This document shows positions 36,697 through 44,692 of a DNA stretch of 64,000 nucleotides, piece by piece. The first letter of the stretch is position 1, and each line of letters starts with the position of its first letter. The stretch covers positions 1-64,000 of the forward strand of contig NZ_JACXZC010000007.1 in assembly GCF_020281205.1 (NCBI RefSeq). The letters are read 5' to 3'. The notes beneath the pieces are model-generated. The model had not been told where the DNA came from. It saw nothing but the letters and a program-made list of their open reading frames with translations, and did no database searches. This stretch comes from Empedobacter stercoris (lineage in GTDB: Bacteria; Bacteroidota; Bacteroidia; Flavobacteriales; Weeksellaceae). Both the position numbers and the translations under genes were made by a program.

Positions 36697-36730
36697 AAAA
36701 AGACTTTAAACAATTTGTTTAAAGTCTTTT
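36697..36730 (-). terminator. tRNA-Leu terminator
   Basis: AAAAGACTTTAAACA pairs with TGTTTAAAGTCTTTT across a 3-nt loop; on the minus strand a T run follows. It lies just downstream of tRNA-Leu. Confidence 0.85.
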
Positions 36731-36736
36731 AAGTTG

Positions 36737-36818
36737 TACGGGCGGAGAGACTCGAACTCTCACACCTTGCGGCACTAGATCCTAAGTCTAGCGTGTCTAC
36801 CAATTCCACCACGCCCGC
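36737..36818 (-). tRNA. tRNA-Leu (anticodon TAG)
   Basis: 82-nt minus-strand tRNA. Acceptor strands GCGGGCG and CGCCCGT (first pair G-T), D-arm TGGTGGAATTGGTAGACA, anticodon stem-loop CTAGA-CTTAGGA-TCTAG with anticodon TAG, a long variable arm (class II, as expected for Leu), and the T-loop GTTCGAGTC. CCA is not encoded. Single gene with its own terminator. Confidence 0.97.
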
Positions 36819-36909
36819 ATAAATCTCACTGATTTGGATTGCAAATATACACAAGTTTTCTTTCTAACAAAATTTAGAAATAAAATTTTTTTAATCTTTT
36901 TTTACATTC

Positions 36910-36917
36910 TAAATTTG
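36910..36917 (+). promoter_or_regulatory. -7 promoter box of the DUF3127 gene
   Basis: TAAATTTG, exact TAnnTTTG match, 18 nt before the ATG. It lies inside a longer frame and argues against that frame's upstream start. Confidence 0.6.
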
Positions 36918-36935
36918 TACAAAGCTTTTACAAAA

Positions 36936-37307
36936 ATGGAAATTACAGGAAGAATTAAAAAAGTATTTGAAACTCAAAATATTACTGCAAGTTTCAAGAA
37001 AAGAGAATTCGTTGTTACAACGCAAGAACAATATCCACAAGATATTATAATTGAGTTTACACAAGATAAGACAGATGTGTTGAATGCTTACAAACCTGGT
37101 GATGAAGTGAAAGTTTCTATCAACATTCGTGGCCGTGAGTGGATTAATCCAGAAGGTGTAGCAAAATATTTCAATACAATCCAAGCATGGAGAATTGAAA
37201 ATATGGCAAATGTTGCTCCTCAAACTCCTCAGGGATACGATAATTTTCCACCAGCTCCTCCAGTAGAAACTTTTTCTAACGGAGATGATGATGATTTACC
37301 ATTCTAA
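36936..37307 (+). CDS. DUF3127 protein with an SSB-like acidic tail
   Basis: 123 residues from ATG 36936. A small OB-like beta domain (MEITGRIKKVFETQNITAS, FVVTTQEQYPQDIIIEF, GDEVKVSINIRGREW) is followed by a Pro-rich linker and the C-terminal tip DDDDLPF. That tip closely copies the protein-interaction tail of bacterial single-stranded DNA-binding protein (usually DDDIPF). The family is DUF3127 as I recall it; the tail suggests that it can dock on SSB-partner enzymes, which is inference. Own promoter and terminator. Confidence 0.75.
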   Translation: MEITGRIKKVFETQNITASFKKREFVVTTQEQYPQDIIIEFTQDKTDVLNAYKPGDEVKVSINIRGREWINPEGVAKYFNTIQAWRIENMANVAPQTPQGYDNFPPAPPVETFSNGDDDDLPF

Positions 37308-37332
37308 GGAAATTAAAACATCAATTCATACT

Positions 37333-37362
37333 AAACGTGTTCTTTATTGGGCACGTTTTTTT
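37333..37362 (+). terminator. Terminator after the DUF3127 gene
   Basis: AAACGTG pairs with CACGTTT across a 12-nt loop, followed by T residues. Confidence 0.75.
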
Positions 37363-37391
37363 AATTTTAAATAAATTTTAGACAAAACAAT

Positions 37392-38024
37392 ATGTATTGG
37401 TTAAGCACTGATTTAATCTTTCCTGATTACGACGAAGTAAATGCCGAAGGAATTATAGCTATTGGAGGAGATCTTTCACCAGAACGTCTAATTTTGGCTT
37501 ATCAGAAAGGAATATTCCCTTGGTTCAATGAAGATGATCCAATTATTTGGTGGTTTCCGCATGATCGGTTTGTGTTGTTTCCCGAAAATTTACATGTTTC
37601 GAAATCAATGAAAAAAGTTTTTCGAGATCAAACCTTTACCTATACCGAAAATAACGCATTCAGAGAAGTGATTACAAATTGTTCTGAAGCTTATAGAAAA
37701 GGGCAAGATGGTACGTGGATTACAACTGAAATGATTGAAGCGTATTGTAAATTACACGAAATGGGAATCGCAAAAAGTATAGAAGTTTGGCAAAATGATG
37801 AATTAGTGGGAGGTTTCTATGGAATAGAGATGGGTAACGTTTTTTGTGGAGAAAGTATGTTTGCAAAAGTTAGTAATGCATCTAAAGCTGGATTTATACA
37901 ATTTGTTGCTAAATATCACAAGAAATATGAGTTGATCGATTGTCAAGTGTACACCCAACATTTGGCGAGTTTGGGAGCGATGGAAATTCCGAGCGATGTT
38001 TTTTTAGAATATTTAGAACCATAA
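37392..38024 (+). CDS. aat: Leucyl/phenylalanyl-tRNA-protein transferase
   Basis: 210 residues. Aat attaches Leu or Phe from tRNA to N-terminal Arg or Lys of proteins, marking them for ClpAP via the N-end rule. Signature parts: FPDYDEVNAEGIIAIGGDLSPERLILAYQKGIFPWF, then WWFPHDRFVLFPE, and GGFYGIEMGNVFCGESMFA. Cytosolic, normal length. Convergent with the DUF3108 gene across a shared hairpin. Confidence 0.96.
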   Translation: MYWLSTDLIFPDYDEVNAEGIIAIGGDLSPERLILAYQKGIFPWFNEDDPIIWWFPHDRFVLFPENLHVSKSMKKVFRDQTFTYTENNAFREVITNCSEAYRKGQDGTWITTEMIEAYCKLHEMGIAKSIEVWQNDELVGGFYGIEMGNVFCGESMFAKVSNASKAGFIQFVAKYHKKYELIDCQVYTQHLASLGAMEIPSDVFLEYLEP

Positions 38025-38062
38025 AAAAATCCGACAAATGAGTTAATTGTCGGATTTTTTTT
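38024..38062. terminator. Bidirectional terminator between aat and the DUF3108 gene
   Basis: AAAAAATCCGACAA pairs with TTGTCGGATTTTTT across a 9-nt loop, between convergent genes. Confidence 0.9.
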
Positions 38063-38077
38063 AGGTGATGAATCTAT

Positions 38078-38848
38078 TTATTTCGTGAAATAGATGGGAT
38101 ATTTTAAGTTTTTGAAATCATTTAGATCTGCATTCAAAGATCCAACTAATAGTCCTGCTCTAATTTTTAGTGGAACTAAGTTGTTATCATCAGAAATCCA
38201 CATCGTAACCGATTCAGATTCTTTAAAGATTCGTCCCGATTGTACATAAGGTCGAATTTTGATGGCAGATATTTTACCGAATTTTGTTTTTAAGGTTTCG
38301 CGTCCCAAAACTTTCAATCTAAATTTTAATGTTTCGTCACCAAGAAAGATACTTTCATTCAAATAATCGCCTGTTTTTAATTTAGAATGATCTGCATTAC
38401 GCAAGCTATAAAAAGCCGATAATAAATCTTGTGCGTCGTACGGAATTGTTTCGGTTGTTATTTTCCCGTCGCGTTTATTTTCTACTTTCGCTTTTCTATT
38501 GGCATGGTCAAAATAATAGATTTGATGACGTTTGTAACTTCCTTCTACAATGTTGCGAACAAATTTAGTTGGTTTCAGGTTGCTTTTATCAATATAGGAT
38601 TCGTAATTGTCATCAACTTTAAAGAAAGCACGTACTGCACCAGTAGAATTTCCTTTTCCTACTATGTGATAATGACTTCTTCCGTTTAGTGTAGCTTCTT
38701 TGACATCAATTGTTGCAAAACCTGCATTTAATCCAGAGTAATGAACTCTAAATTTTAGGCTTTCGCCAACTTTATAATTGTCTTGTGCAAGTAGTGGCAA
38801 TGAGAATGAAAGGAGAATAAAAGTAAAAAATAAAATATATTTTTTCAT
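38078..38848 (-). CDS. DUF3108 domain exported protein
   Basis: 256 residues from ATG 38848 opening a signal peptide (KKYILFFTFILLSFSLPLLAQ); a TTG at 38893 lies in the -7 box and is rejected. The body begins YKVGESLKFRVHYSGLNAGFA and contains YDAQDLLSAFYSLRN and ESVTMWISDDNNLVPLKIR, typical of DUF3108, a periplasmic beta-barrel-like domain of unknown function. Own promoter, which is fused to the preceding terminator. Confidence 0.85.
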   Translation of the reverse strand: MKKYILFFTFILLSFSLPLLAQDNYKVGESLKFRVHYSGLNAGFATIDVKEATLNGRSHYHIVGKGNSTGAVRAFFKVDDNYESYIDKSNLKPTKFVRNIVEGSYKRHQIYYFDHANRKAKVENKRDGKITTETIPYDAQDLLSAFYSLRNADHSKLKTGDYLNESIFLGDETLKFRLKVLGRETLKTKFGKISAIKIRPYVQSGRIFKESESVTMWISDDNNLVPLKIRAGLLVGSLNADLNDFKNLKYPIYFTK

Positions 38849-38890
38849 TTTTGATTTTTTCGTTTTGTGGTTAAGTTTCAAATTGTTTGC

Positions 38891-38898
38891 CAAAAATA
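38891..38898 (-). promoter_or_regulatory. -7 promoter box of the DUF3108 gene
   Basis: TATTTTTG on the minus strand; its leading T is directly continuous with the T tract of the NifU-C terminator. Confidence 0.6.
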
Positions 38899-38934
38899 AA
38901 AAAACGCCTTTATAAATTGATATAAAGGCGTTTT
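38899..38934 (-). terminator. Terminator of the mrp-nifU unit
   Basis: AAAACGCCTTTATA (38901-38914) is a perfect 14-bp complement of TATAAAGGCGTTTT (38921-38934); T residues follow on the minus strand. Confidence 0.9.
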
Positions 38935-38960
38935 AAATTTATTTTGAAGAATCTTGTAGT

Positions 38961-39251
38961 CTAATTCTTTTCTTTAAGAGTTGAGATATGATCAGCTTCA
39001 GCAGGAGTTTCAAAATCTGAAACATTGATAACCGAAACGATTTCTGGAACATATTTTTTAATAGTCATTTCAACACCAGACTTTAATGTCATTTGGTTGA
39101 CAGAACATGCAATACATGCACCTGTAAGGCGAACTTTTACAATATTATCTTCAACAGATACTAATTCGATATCGCCTCCATCTGAATTTAAGAATGGTCT
39201 AATTTCAGTTAAGGCCTTTTCAACTTCTGAATATTTTTCTTCTGGAGTCAT
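38961..39251 (-). CDS. NifU C-terminal-domain Fe-S scaffold protein
   Basis: 96 residues matching the NifU C-terminal (Nfu) domain: FLNSDGGDIELVSVEDNIVKVRL followed by GACIACSVN with Cys46 and Cys49 as cluster ligands. Such proteins carry 4Fe-4S clusters to target enzymes. It lies 12 bases downstream of the Mrp ATPase gene, a common pairing of Fe-S carriers. Candidate clients in this window include NadA. Confidence 0.93.
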   Translation of the reverse strand: MTPEEKYSEVEKALTEIRPFLNSDGGDIELVSVEDNIVKVRLTGACIACSVNQMTLKSGVEMTIKKYVPEIVSVINVSDFETPAEADHISTLKEKN

Positions 39252-39263
39252 GATCTTTCTTTT

Positions 39264-40364
39264 TTAATTTTTTGCTGAACAACCTGCCATTGTTGTAATA
39301 CGTACAGCTTCCGTAGGAGGCAATGTATTGTTACGTTCTACTAAACTTTGTACAGTGTTACGTGCAATTGATTTATAAACTTCGGCTACAACTGTATCTT
39401 CTTGCATTGCAGCAGGACGTCCTACATCAGCAGCTTCACGAATTGATTGTACAATCGGAATTTCACCTAAGAAAGGAACACCAATTTGCTCTGCTAAATC
39501 TTTTGCACCATTTTGTCCAAAGATATAGTATTTATTATTTGGCAATTCTTCAGGAGTAAAATACGCCATATTTTCTACAATTCCTAATACTGGAACATTG
39601 ATGGCTTCCATTTGGAACATTCCAACTCCTTTTTTAGCATCAGCTAACGCAATGTTTTGAGGTGTAGAAACCACAACTGCTCCTGTAATTGGAACTTGCT
39701 GAACAATAGATAAATGAATGTCACCTGTTCCTGGAGGTAAATCGATTAATAAGAAATCTAAATCTCCCCAATGTGCATCACGAATCATTTGGTTCAATGC
39801 TTTTGCAGCCATTGGTCCTCTCCAAACAATTGCTTGATCGGTATCTGCAAAGAAACCAATTGATAAAATTTTGATTCCGTAAGATTCTACAGGTTTTATT
39901 TTTGTTTTTCCGTTTACTTCAACAGAATATGGGCGTGCATCTTGACAATCGAACATAATCGGCATAGAAGGTCCATAGATATCTGCATCTAATAACCCAA
40001 CTTTGAATCCCATGTTGGCCAAACTAATTGCTAAGTTTGATGAAACAGTAGATTTTCCAACACCTCCTTTTCCAGATGCAACTGCGATAATATTTTTAAC
40101 TCCTGGTAATTCTGAACCTTTGATTTCGTTCGGATTTTTTTCTTCTACTTCAACAGAAATGTTAAGTTTAAGATTTGCTTCAGGTAAATTTTCTTTAAAT
40201 GCATTTTTCAAAGCAATTTCCAAACGCTTGCGTTCGTGCATTGCAGGCGAAGGAGAAACAATATCCAAAATAATATCATTTCCCATCACTTGAGCATTAC
40301 GCATCCAATTGCGAATACCCAATTCTTCTAATACTTGATATATTTGATCTCTTGTGTAAGCCAT
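39264..40364 (-). CDS. Mrp/NBP35-type P-loop ATPase, Fe-S carrier
   Basis: 366 residues. An N-terminal MIP18/DUF59-like domain (about 1-90; QVLEELGIRN, ILDIVSPSPAMHERK) precedes a deviant Walker A motif ASGKGGVGKSTVSSN near 103-117 and the GLLDADIYGPSMP and LIDLPPGTGDIHLS blocks. Mrp/ApbC proteins help transfer iron-sulfur clusters. Co-transcribed with the NifU-C gene. Confidence 0.93.
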   Translation of the reverse strand: MAYTRDQIYQVLEELGIRNWMRNAQVMGNDIILDIVSPSPAMHERKRLEIALKNAFKENLPEANLKLNISVEVEEKNPNEIKGSELPGVKNIIAVASGKGGVGKSTVSSNLAISLANMGFKVGLLDADIYGPSMPIMFDCQDARPYSVEVNGKTKIKPVESYGIKILSIGFFADTDQAIVWRGPMAAKALNQMIRDAHWGDLDFLLIDLPPGTGDIHLSIVQQVPITGAVVVSTPQNIALADAKKGVGMFQMEAINVPVLGIVENMAYFTPEELPNNKYYIFGQNGAKDLAEQIGVPFLGEIPIVQSIREAADVGRPAAMQEDTVVAEVYKSIARNTVQSLVERNNTLPPTEAVRITTMAGCSAKN

Positions 40365-40382
40365 CTTTTAAATTTATTTAGA

Positions 40383-40390
40383 CAAAATTA
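40383..40390 (-). promoter_or_regulatory. -7 promoter box of the mrp-nifU unit
   Basis: TAATTTTG on the minus strand, exact TAnnTTTG match, 18 nt before the ATG. Confidence 0.6.
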
Positions 40391-40498
40391 CAAAGAATCA
40401 AAGACTTTTAAGAATCTAAAAACGTGATTTTAATTGTTTTGCTTTATAATTTGATAAATAGTCTTAATTTAATGTATATTTAACTTTTAAATCTGACT

Positions 40499-40960
40499 AT
40501 GGAAGAGCATATTATTTATCTGACGAATATACGTAAACAGATTATTGATGAGCTTGAACAACACTCTCTAAAACAATTACTTTATATACCGGTTGGTTAC
40601 AAGAATAATTTGTTTTGGAATGCGGCTCATGTTTTGGCTACACAACAATTAATTCATTATTATTTAACCGATAATAGAATGTTGGTCGATATTCAGTTTA
40701 TACAAAAATACAAAAAAGGAACAATAGGAAATACCGAAGTTACAGCAGATGATGTACAAGAGTTGAAAGAAATGCTTGAAAGTACACCGATGCAATTGTT
40801 TAAAGACTACCGTTCAGAAAAATTATCCTATTATCGTTCGTATAAAACAAGTTTCGGAATGACGTTAGAGTCTATTGAAGATGCGATTTTATACAATAAT
40901 ATTCACGAAGCAATGCATTTAGGCTATATGATGGCCATGAAAAAGAATATTCCTTTTTAG
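40499..40960 (+). CDS. DinB-like superfamily protein
   Basis: 153 residues, predicted four-helix bundle. Histidines placed as in DinB/YfiT metalloenzymes are visible: NAAHVLATQQLIHYY near the middle and NNIHEAMHLGYMMAMKK near the C terminus. Family members include metal-dependent thiol transferases, including bacillithiol transferases; because bshC is at 58849 such a role is possible but unproven. Likely co-oriented with the following pseudogene. Confidence 0.7.
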   Translation: MEEHIIYLTNIRKQIIDELEQHSLKQLLYIPVGYKNNLFWNAAHVLATQQLIHYYLTDNRMLVDIQFIQKYKKGTIGNTEVTADDVQELKEMLESTPMQLFKDYRSEKLSYYRSYKTSFGMTLESIEDAILYNNIHEAMHLGYMMAMKKNIPF

Positions 40961-40986
40961 AGTATAAAAATTAATTTTAACACTAT

Positions 40987-41513
40987 ATGAAAATTCTGAA
41001 AAAATTTCTTTTATTTATTGTTGGACTATTGTTTATTCTAACAATTCTAATGTTTGCTTTGGGGAAACACTATCATTTCGAAACATCAACAGTGATTAAT
41101 GCACCAATAGAAAAGGTGTATGAACAAGCGAGCGCGTCAAAGAAATTTAATAATGGAATCCTTGGATGAAATTAGATCCAAATCTAAAATTAACATATTG
41201 AGGAAATCAAGGTGAAGTTGGTGACGAATATTGTTGGGAAGGAAACGATGATGTAGGAAAAGGATGTCATATTATAACAGCTTTAGAACCGAATAAAAAA
41301 GTGGCCACAAAAATGATGTTCAAAGAACCATTCGAAAGTGATGCAACTTCAGATATTGTTTTGACAAAAGAAGGGAATACAACAAAAGTCACTTGGAGCA
41401 TGGATTGCGAGTTAGATTATCCGATGAATTTGATGAAACTAATAATGGATGCGCAAATGGAAAAATCATACGGTGATGGTTTAACAAAATTAAAAGAATT
41501 AAGCGAAAAATAA
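40987..41513 (+). pseudogene. SRPBCC / polyketide-cyclase family pseudogene
   Basis: The first frame starts with an N-terminal membrane helix and the SRPBCC opening HFETSTVINAPIEKVYEQ. After KKFNN the family sequence continues in another frame as WNPWMKLDPNLKLTY, which requires one missing base near 41152-41154 (TTGG reduced to TGG). Further on, TAT TGA GGA at 41196-41204 contains a stop where relatives have another residue, and the sequence then goes on as GNQGEVGDEYCWEGNDDVG to the C terminus LTKLKELSEK. Two separate lesions make a sequencing error an unlikely explanation. The intact gene would give about 175 residues. Confidence 0.85.
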
Positions 41514-41514
41514 A

Positions 41515-41559
41515 TTACATAAAAAAAGGTTACTTGATAAGTAACCTTTTTTTATGTAA
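41515..41559. terminator. Bidirectional terminator, perfect 21-bp stem
   Basis: TTACATAAAAAAAGGTTACT plus one T (41515-41535) is the exact complement of 41539-41559, loop GAT. Between the SRPBCC pseudogene and the convergent nitroreductase gene. Confidence 0.9.
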
Positions 41560-41566
41560 TAGTGAA

Positions 41567-42139
41567 TTAATACTCTAAAAATCGTACTTTATTTTCGATT
41601 GGTTGACGAACTCCTTCTGGAGTTTCTCCATTATATTTTCCCATATAGAAAACTCCCACACATTTTTCTCCTTCTTCCATCGTAGTAAACTCATCTACAT
41701 TCGCAATTACATTCGCAGGTGAAGACCAATAAGCACCAATATTTAATGCGCTTGCCATTAACCACATGTTTTGAACAGCCATAGAAGTTGCAGCTAATTC
41801 TTCCCATTCAGGATTTTTATCTGTATCAATAAAATTGATCAAAACAATTTTATTCGATTTGTCACATTTTTCAATTAACGCATTAATTTTTCTGTCACTT
41901 AACTGATCTGGAGGAGTACCTTGTACATAAACACGTTTCACATATTCGCGAAAACGATCTTTTACCGCACCTTCTAAAACGATAAAACGCCAAGGTTCTG
42001 TTTTTTTATGAGATGGTGCCCAGTTGGCAGCCTCAAAAATTTGATTTAATTCTTCGCGCGTAATTTCTTCTTGCGTGTATTGTGGAGGAAATATAGAGCG
42101 TCTATTTTTTATGATTGATAATAAATCGTTTGCATTCAT
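41567..42139 (-). CDS. Nitroreductase family FMN oxidoreductase
   Basis: 190 residues. IKNRRSIFPPQYTQEEITREELNQIFEAANWAPSHKKTEPWRFIVL is the FMN-binding opening of the family (given here only as a reference to residues 10-55), followed by LAATSMAVQNMWLMASALNIGAYWSSP. Such enzymes reduce nitro groups or quinones with NAD(P)H, or work as flavin reductases. No signal peptide. Divergent from the membrane gene at 42212; a TAnnTTTG box lies upstream. Confidence 0.9.
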   Translation of the reverse strand: MNANDLLSIIKNRRSIFPPQYTQEEITREELNQIFEAANWAPSHKKTEPWRFIVLEGAVKDRFREYVKRVYVQGTPPDQLSDRKINALIEKCDKSNKIVLINFIDTDKNPEWEELAATSMAVQNMWLMASALNIGAYWSSPANVIANVDEFTTMEEGEKCVGVFYMGKYNGETPEGVRQPIENKVRFLEY

Positions 42140-42175
42140 TTTGTAACAATTCTTAATTTTATTCTACTAATCAAG

Positions 42176-42183
42176 CAAATTTA
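42176..42183 (-). promoter_or_regulatory. -7 promoter box of the nitroreductase gene
   Basis: TAAATTTG on the minus strand, exact TAnnTTTG match, 36 nt before the ATG. Confidence 0.5.
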
Positions 42184-42211
42184 CATTAATTTCAGTTAAA
42201 CCAACGTTAAG

Positions 42212-42973
42212 ATGAAAACATTAGATTATAATAAAATTGAATACTATAAAAACAATAAATTTCAATTTGATATTGGAAAATATTTTAATCAATCTTTAGA
42301 ACTTTTTCAAAACAATTGGCAACCATTTGTTATTTATGCGTTGGTTGCAGCTATTATTTATCTTTTTACTTCGTTTACTATAATTGGTTTACTTTTCGTG
42401 ATGTATCCACTTTTGATGGGATTTTTGATTGGAGCAGAACGTGCCGAAAATAAAATGTCGTTAGAATTAGGTGATTTTTTTGGAGGTTTTAAAAATATCG
42501 GAAGTTATTTCCTTTTAACACTTATCGTTATCGGTGGCTCTATACTTATCATGTTGCCTTATTTTATTTTCATGTTTATGCCTCTTTTGTTTAACGATCC
42601 TGATAATGTTAATCCAGCATTGATGATTGGTTCATCAATTTTCGGATTGTTATATATGTTAGTTGCAACCATATTTTTATTCTTTATACAGGCTTGTATT
42701 TTCTTGGCACCTTATCTTATTCATTACGGAAATATGAGTGCTATGCAAGCAATCAAAACATCATATGCTATTGTGAAAAAGAATTTTTGGTGGATGGTTT
42801 TAATGGCTATTGTCGTTAGCCTTGTGGCTTCAATTGGAGCTATTGCTTGTTACATTGGAGCTATTGCGACGTATCCAATCGGTTATATGATGGTATATTT
42901 TATGCTAAAAGATATGATTTTGACAGATGATCAAAAAACAGAAATTGATCTACTTGGTACAAATCAAGAATAA
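42212..42973 (+). CDS. Hypothetical multi-pass membrane protein (DUF975-like)
   Basis: 253 residues with about six membrane segments, a soluble N-terminal ~35 residues (FDIGKYFNQSLELFQNNWQPF) and the amphipathic MSAMQAIKTSYAIVKKNFWWM segment before the last pair of helices. This plan resembles DUF975/YciC-type integral membrane proteins; no enzymatic motif is visible. It precedes pabB by 15 bases and may share its transcript. Confidence 0.6.
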   Translation: MKTLDYNKIEYYKNNKFQFDIGKYFNQSLELFQNNWQPFVIYALVAAIIYLFTSFTIIGLLFVMYPLLMGFLIGAERAENKMSLELGDFFGGFKNIGSYFLLTLIVIGGSILIMLPYFIFMFMPLLFNDPDNVNPALMIGSSIFGLLYMLVATIFLFFIQACIFLAPYLIHYGNMSAMQAIKTSYAIVKKNFWWMVLMAIVVSLVASIGAIACYIGAIATYPIGYMMVYFMLKDMILTDDQKTEIDLLGTNQE

Positions 42974-42988
42974 TATTAATTTTATCGA

Positions 42989-43948
42989 ATGTTAGCAAAG
43001 CATTCGATTTTTACGAAAATGAATGAATTGGGAGCTGCAAAAGTTCCCTTTTTTTTTATGATTGATTTTTTAAAAGAAAATGGAGAAATTGTTCCGTTGA
43101 ATAAATTATCAGAAGAGATTAAATTTGAAATCAACTGTACTCAAAAAAAATCTTTTGAAAAGGCTTTCAAATTTAAAAAATTTCCAATTACCTTCGATGA
43201 ATATCTGCCAAAATTTAAACATGTGCACGATAATCTTTTGTTTGGAAATTCATATTTGACGAATTTAACGCTTCCTACAAAAATCGAAACAGACTTATCA
43301 TTAGACGAAATTTATACTTTTTCGGAAGCGAAATATAAATTGAAATATAAAAATGATTTTGTTTGCTTTTCACCCGAACGGTTCGTAAAAATAGAACATC
43401 AAAAAATTTTTTCAAATCCAATGAAAGGAACAATTGATGCATCAATTCCGAATGCTAAACAATTGATTTTAGATGATGAAAAAGAAGCTGCCGAACATGC
43501 TACAATTGTGGATTTAATTCGCAATGATTTGAGTTTGGTTTCCGAAAATGTAGAGGTGACAGATTATCGCTACATTGATGAATTGAAAACAAATGATAAA
43601 ACATTGTTACAAGTAAGCTCTGAAATAAAAGGCGATTTGAAGGAAGATTATTACCAGAATTTGGGAACAATTTTCGATCAACTTTTGCCTGCAGGCTCTA
43701 TTTGCGGGGCGCCTAAAAAGAAAACCGTTGAAATTATTTTAGAAGCCGAAAAGTACGATCGTAATTTTTATACAGGAGTTTTTGGTGTTTTCGATGGCGA
43801 AAATTTAGATAGTGCAGTGATGATTCGTTTTATCGAAAAAAATCAAAATAATTTCATTTTCAAGAGTGGAGGAGGAGTCACAGCAAAAAGTAAAGCGAAA
43901 GCAGAATATGAAGAATTAATCCAAAAAGTATATGTTCCAATTTATTGA
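42989..43948 (+). CDS. pabB: Aminodeoxychorismate synthase component I
   Basis: 319 residues covering the chorismate-binding catalytic domain: NSYLTNLTLPT, FSNPMKGTIDAS, IVDLIRNDLSLV, PAGSICGAPKKKT and FKSGGGVTAKS. PabB converts chorismate and ammonia to aminodeoxychorismate for p-aminobenzoate and folate. It is shorter than E. coli PabB (about 450), lacking the N-terminal part, as is usual in this phylum. The stop lies 17 bases inside pabC. The glutamine amidotransferase PabA is not in the window. Confidence 0.9.
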   Translation: MLAKHSIFTKMNELGAAKVPFFFMIDFLKENGEIVPLNKLSEEIKFEINCTQKKSFEKAFKFKKFPITFDEYLPKFKHVHDNLLFGNSYLTNLTLPTKIETDLSLDEIYTFSEAKYKLKYKNDFVCFSPERFVKIEHQKIFSNPMKGTIDASIPNAKQLILDDEKEAAEHATIVDLIRNDLSLVSENVEVTDYRYIDELKTNDKTLLQVSSEIKGDLKEDYYQNLGTIFDQLLPAGSICGAPKKKTVEIILEAEKYDRNFYTGVFGVFDGENLDSAVMIRFIEKNQNNFIFKSGGGVTAKSKAKAEYEELIQKVYVPIY

Positions 43949-44531
43949 ATCCATTTGTTGTGAAAACAAACAATTACGCCATTTAGAATATCATCAAGCG
44001 AGATTTGATCGTACTCGAACTGATAATTTTACTGAAATTAATCCGATAGTATTAGAAGAAATTATTCAACTCCCTGAAGATTTAACAGATGAAAAATATA
44101 AAGTTAGAATAGTGTATGACCGCGAAATTCAATCAGTAGAATTTCTACCGTATCAAATCAAACCAATTGAAACCATTCAACTTTTTGAAATTGAAAATAA
44201 AATAAATTATACCTACAAATACTTGGACCGCTGGTTTTTCGATGAGTATGTAAAGGAATCAAAAACAGATGATTTGGTATTAGTTAAATCAAATTATATT
44301 ACCGATTGTATTTATTCGAATATCGTTTTTTATGATGGATCGCAATGGGTAACGCCTCGTTCTTGTTTATTGAAAGGTACAATGCGAGAGGCTTTGTTGC
44401 AAACAGGAGAAATTATGGAGAAAAATATAAAAGTAAGAGATTTAGAAAATTTCACCTCATTCAAACGAATCAACGCGATGATGAATCTCGAAGAAAGTCA
44501 AGAATTGGATATTTCTCATTTGATTAAATAA
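43932..44531 (+). CDS. pabC: Aminodeoxychorismate lyase-like class IV aminotransferase
   Basis: 199 residues, PLP fold-type IV but shorter than typical PabC (about 270). Its opening FIESICCENKQLRHLEYHQARFDRT aligns with the second half of bifunctional PabBC proteins. VLVKSNYITDCIYSNIVF and TPRSCLLKGTMREALL correspond to the C-terminal PLP and substrate loops. It should release pyruvate from aminodeoxychorismate to give p-aminobenzoate. The 17-base overlap with pabB supports a coupled pair. Confidence 0.82.
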   Translation: MFQFIESICCENKQLRHLEYHQARFDRTRTDNFTEINPIVLEEIIQLPEDLTDEKYKVRIVYDREIQSVEFLPYQIKPIETIQLFEIENKINYTYKYLDRWFFDEYVKESKTDDLVLVKSNYITDCIYSNIVFYDGSQWVTPRSCLLKGTMREALLQTGEIMEKNIKVRDLENFTSFKRINAMMNLEESQELDISHLIK

Positions 44532-44554
44532 CTCTATAAAGTTAATAGAGTTTT
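44530..44554 (+). terminator. Terminator of the pabB-pabC unit
   Basis: AACTCTAT pairs with ATAGAGTT across a 7-nt loop, followed by T residues; overlaps the pabC stop codon. Confidence 0.75.
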
Positions 44555-44556
44555 GT

Positions 44557-44586
44557 TTGCAAATTTGTTTTTTAACATTACCTTTG
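44557..44586 (+). promoter_or_regulatory. Consensus Bacteroidota promoter of the SAM riboswitch transcript
   Basis: TTG at 44557-44559, 19-nt spacer, TACCTTTG at 44579-44586: a complete TTG-N19-TAnnTTTG promoter. The predicted transcript start falls at the first base of the riboswitch aptamer. Confidence 0.85.
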
Positions 44587-44590
44587 CATA

Positions 44591-44692
44591 ACTTATCAAG
44601 AAAGGCGGAGGGATTGGCCCGATGAAACCTTAGCAACCAGATGACTTATAATCTAAGGTGCTAAATCCAACCTATCAAAGGGAAAGATGAGT
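44591..44692 (+). promoter_or_regulatory. SAM-I (S-box) riboswitch
   Basis: The conserved core is almost intact: CTTATCAAGAAAGG, GGAGGGATTGGCCCGATGAA, ACCTTAGCAACC, AAGGTGCTAAATCC, and closing GATGAG. P1 forms between ACTTATC (44591-44597) and GATGAGT (44686-44692). It senses S-adenosylmethionine and lies 55 nt before the TonB-receptor ATG. TCAAGAAA (44596-44603), in the 5' strand, is complementary to TTTCTTGA (44719-44726) near the start codon, a possible alternative pairing. No terminator is obvious, so control may be translational; that is inference. Confidence 0.94.
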
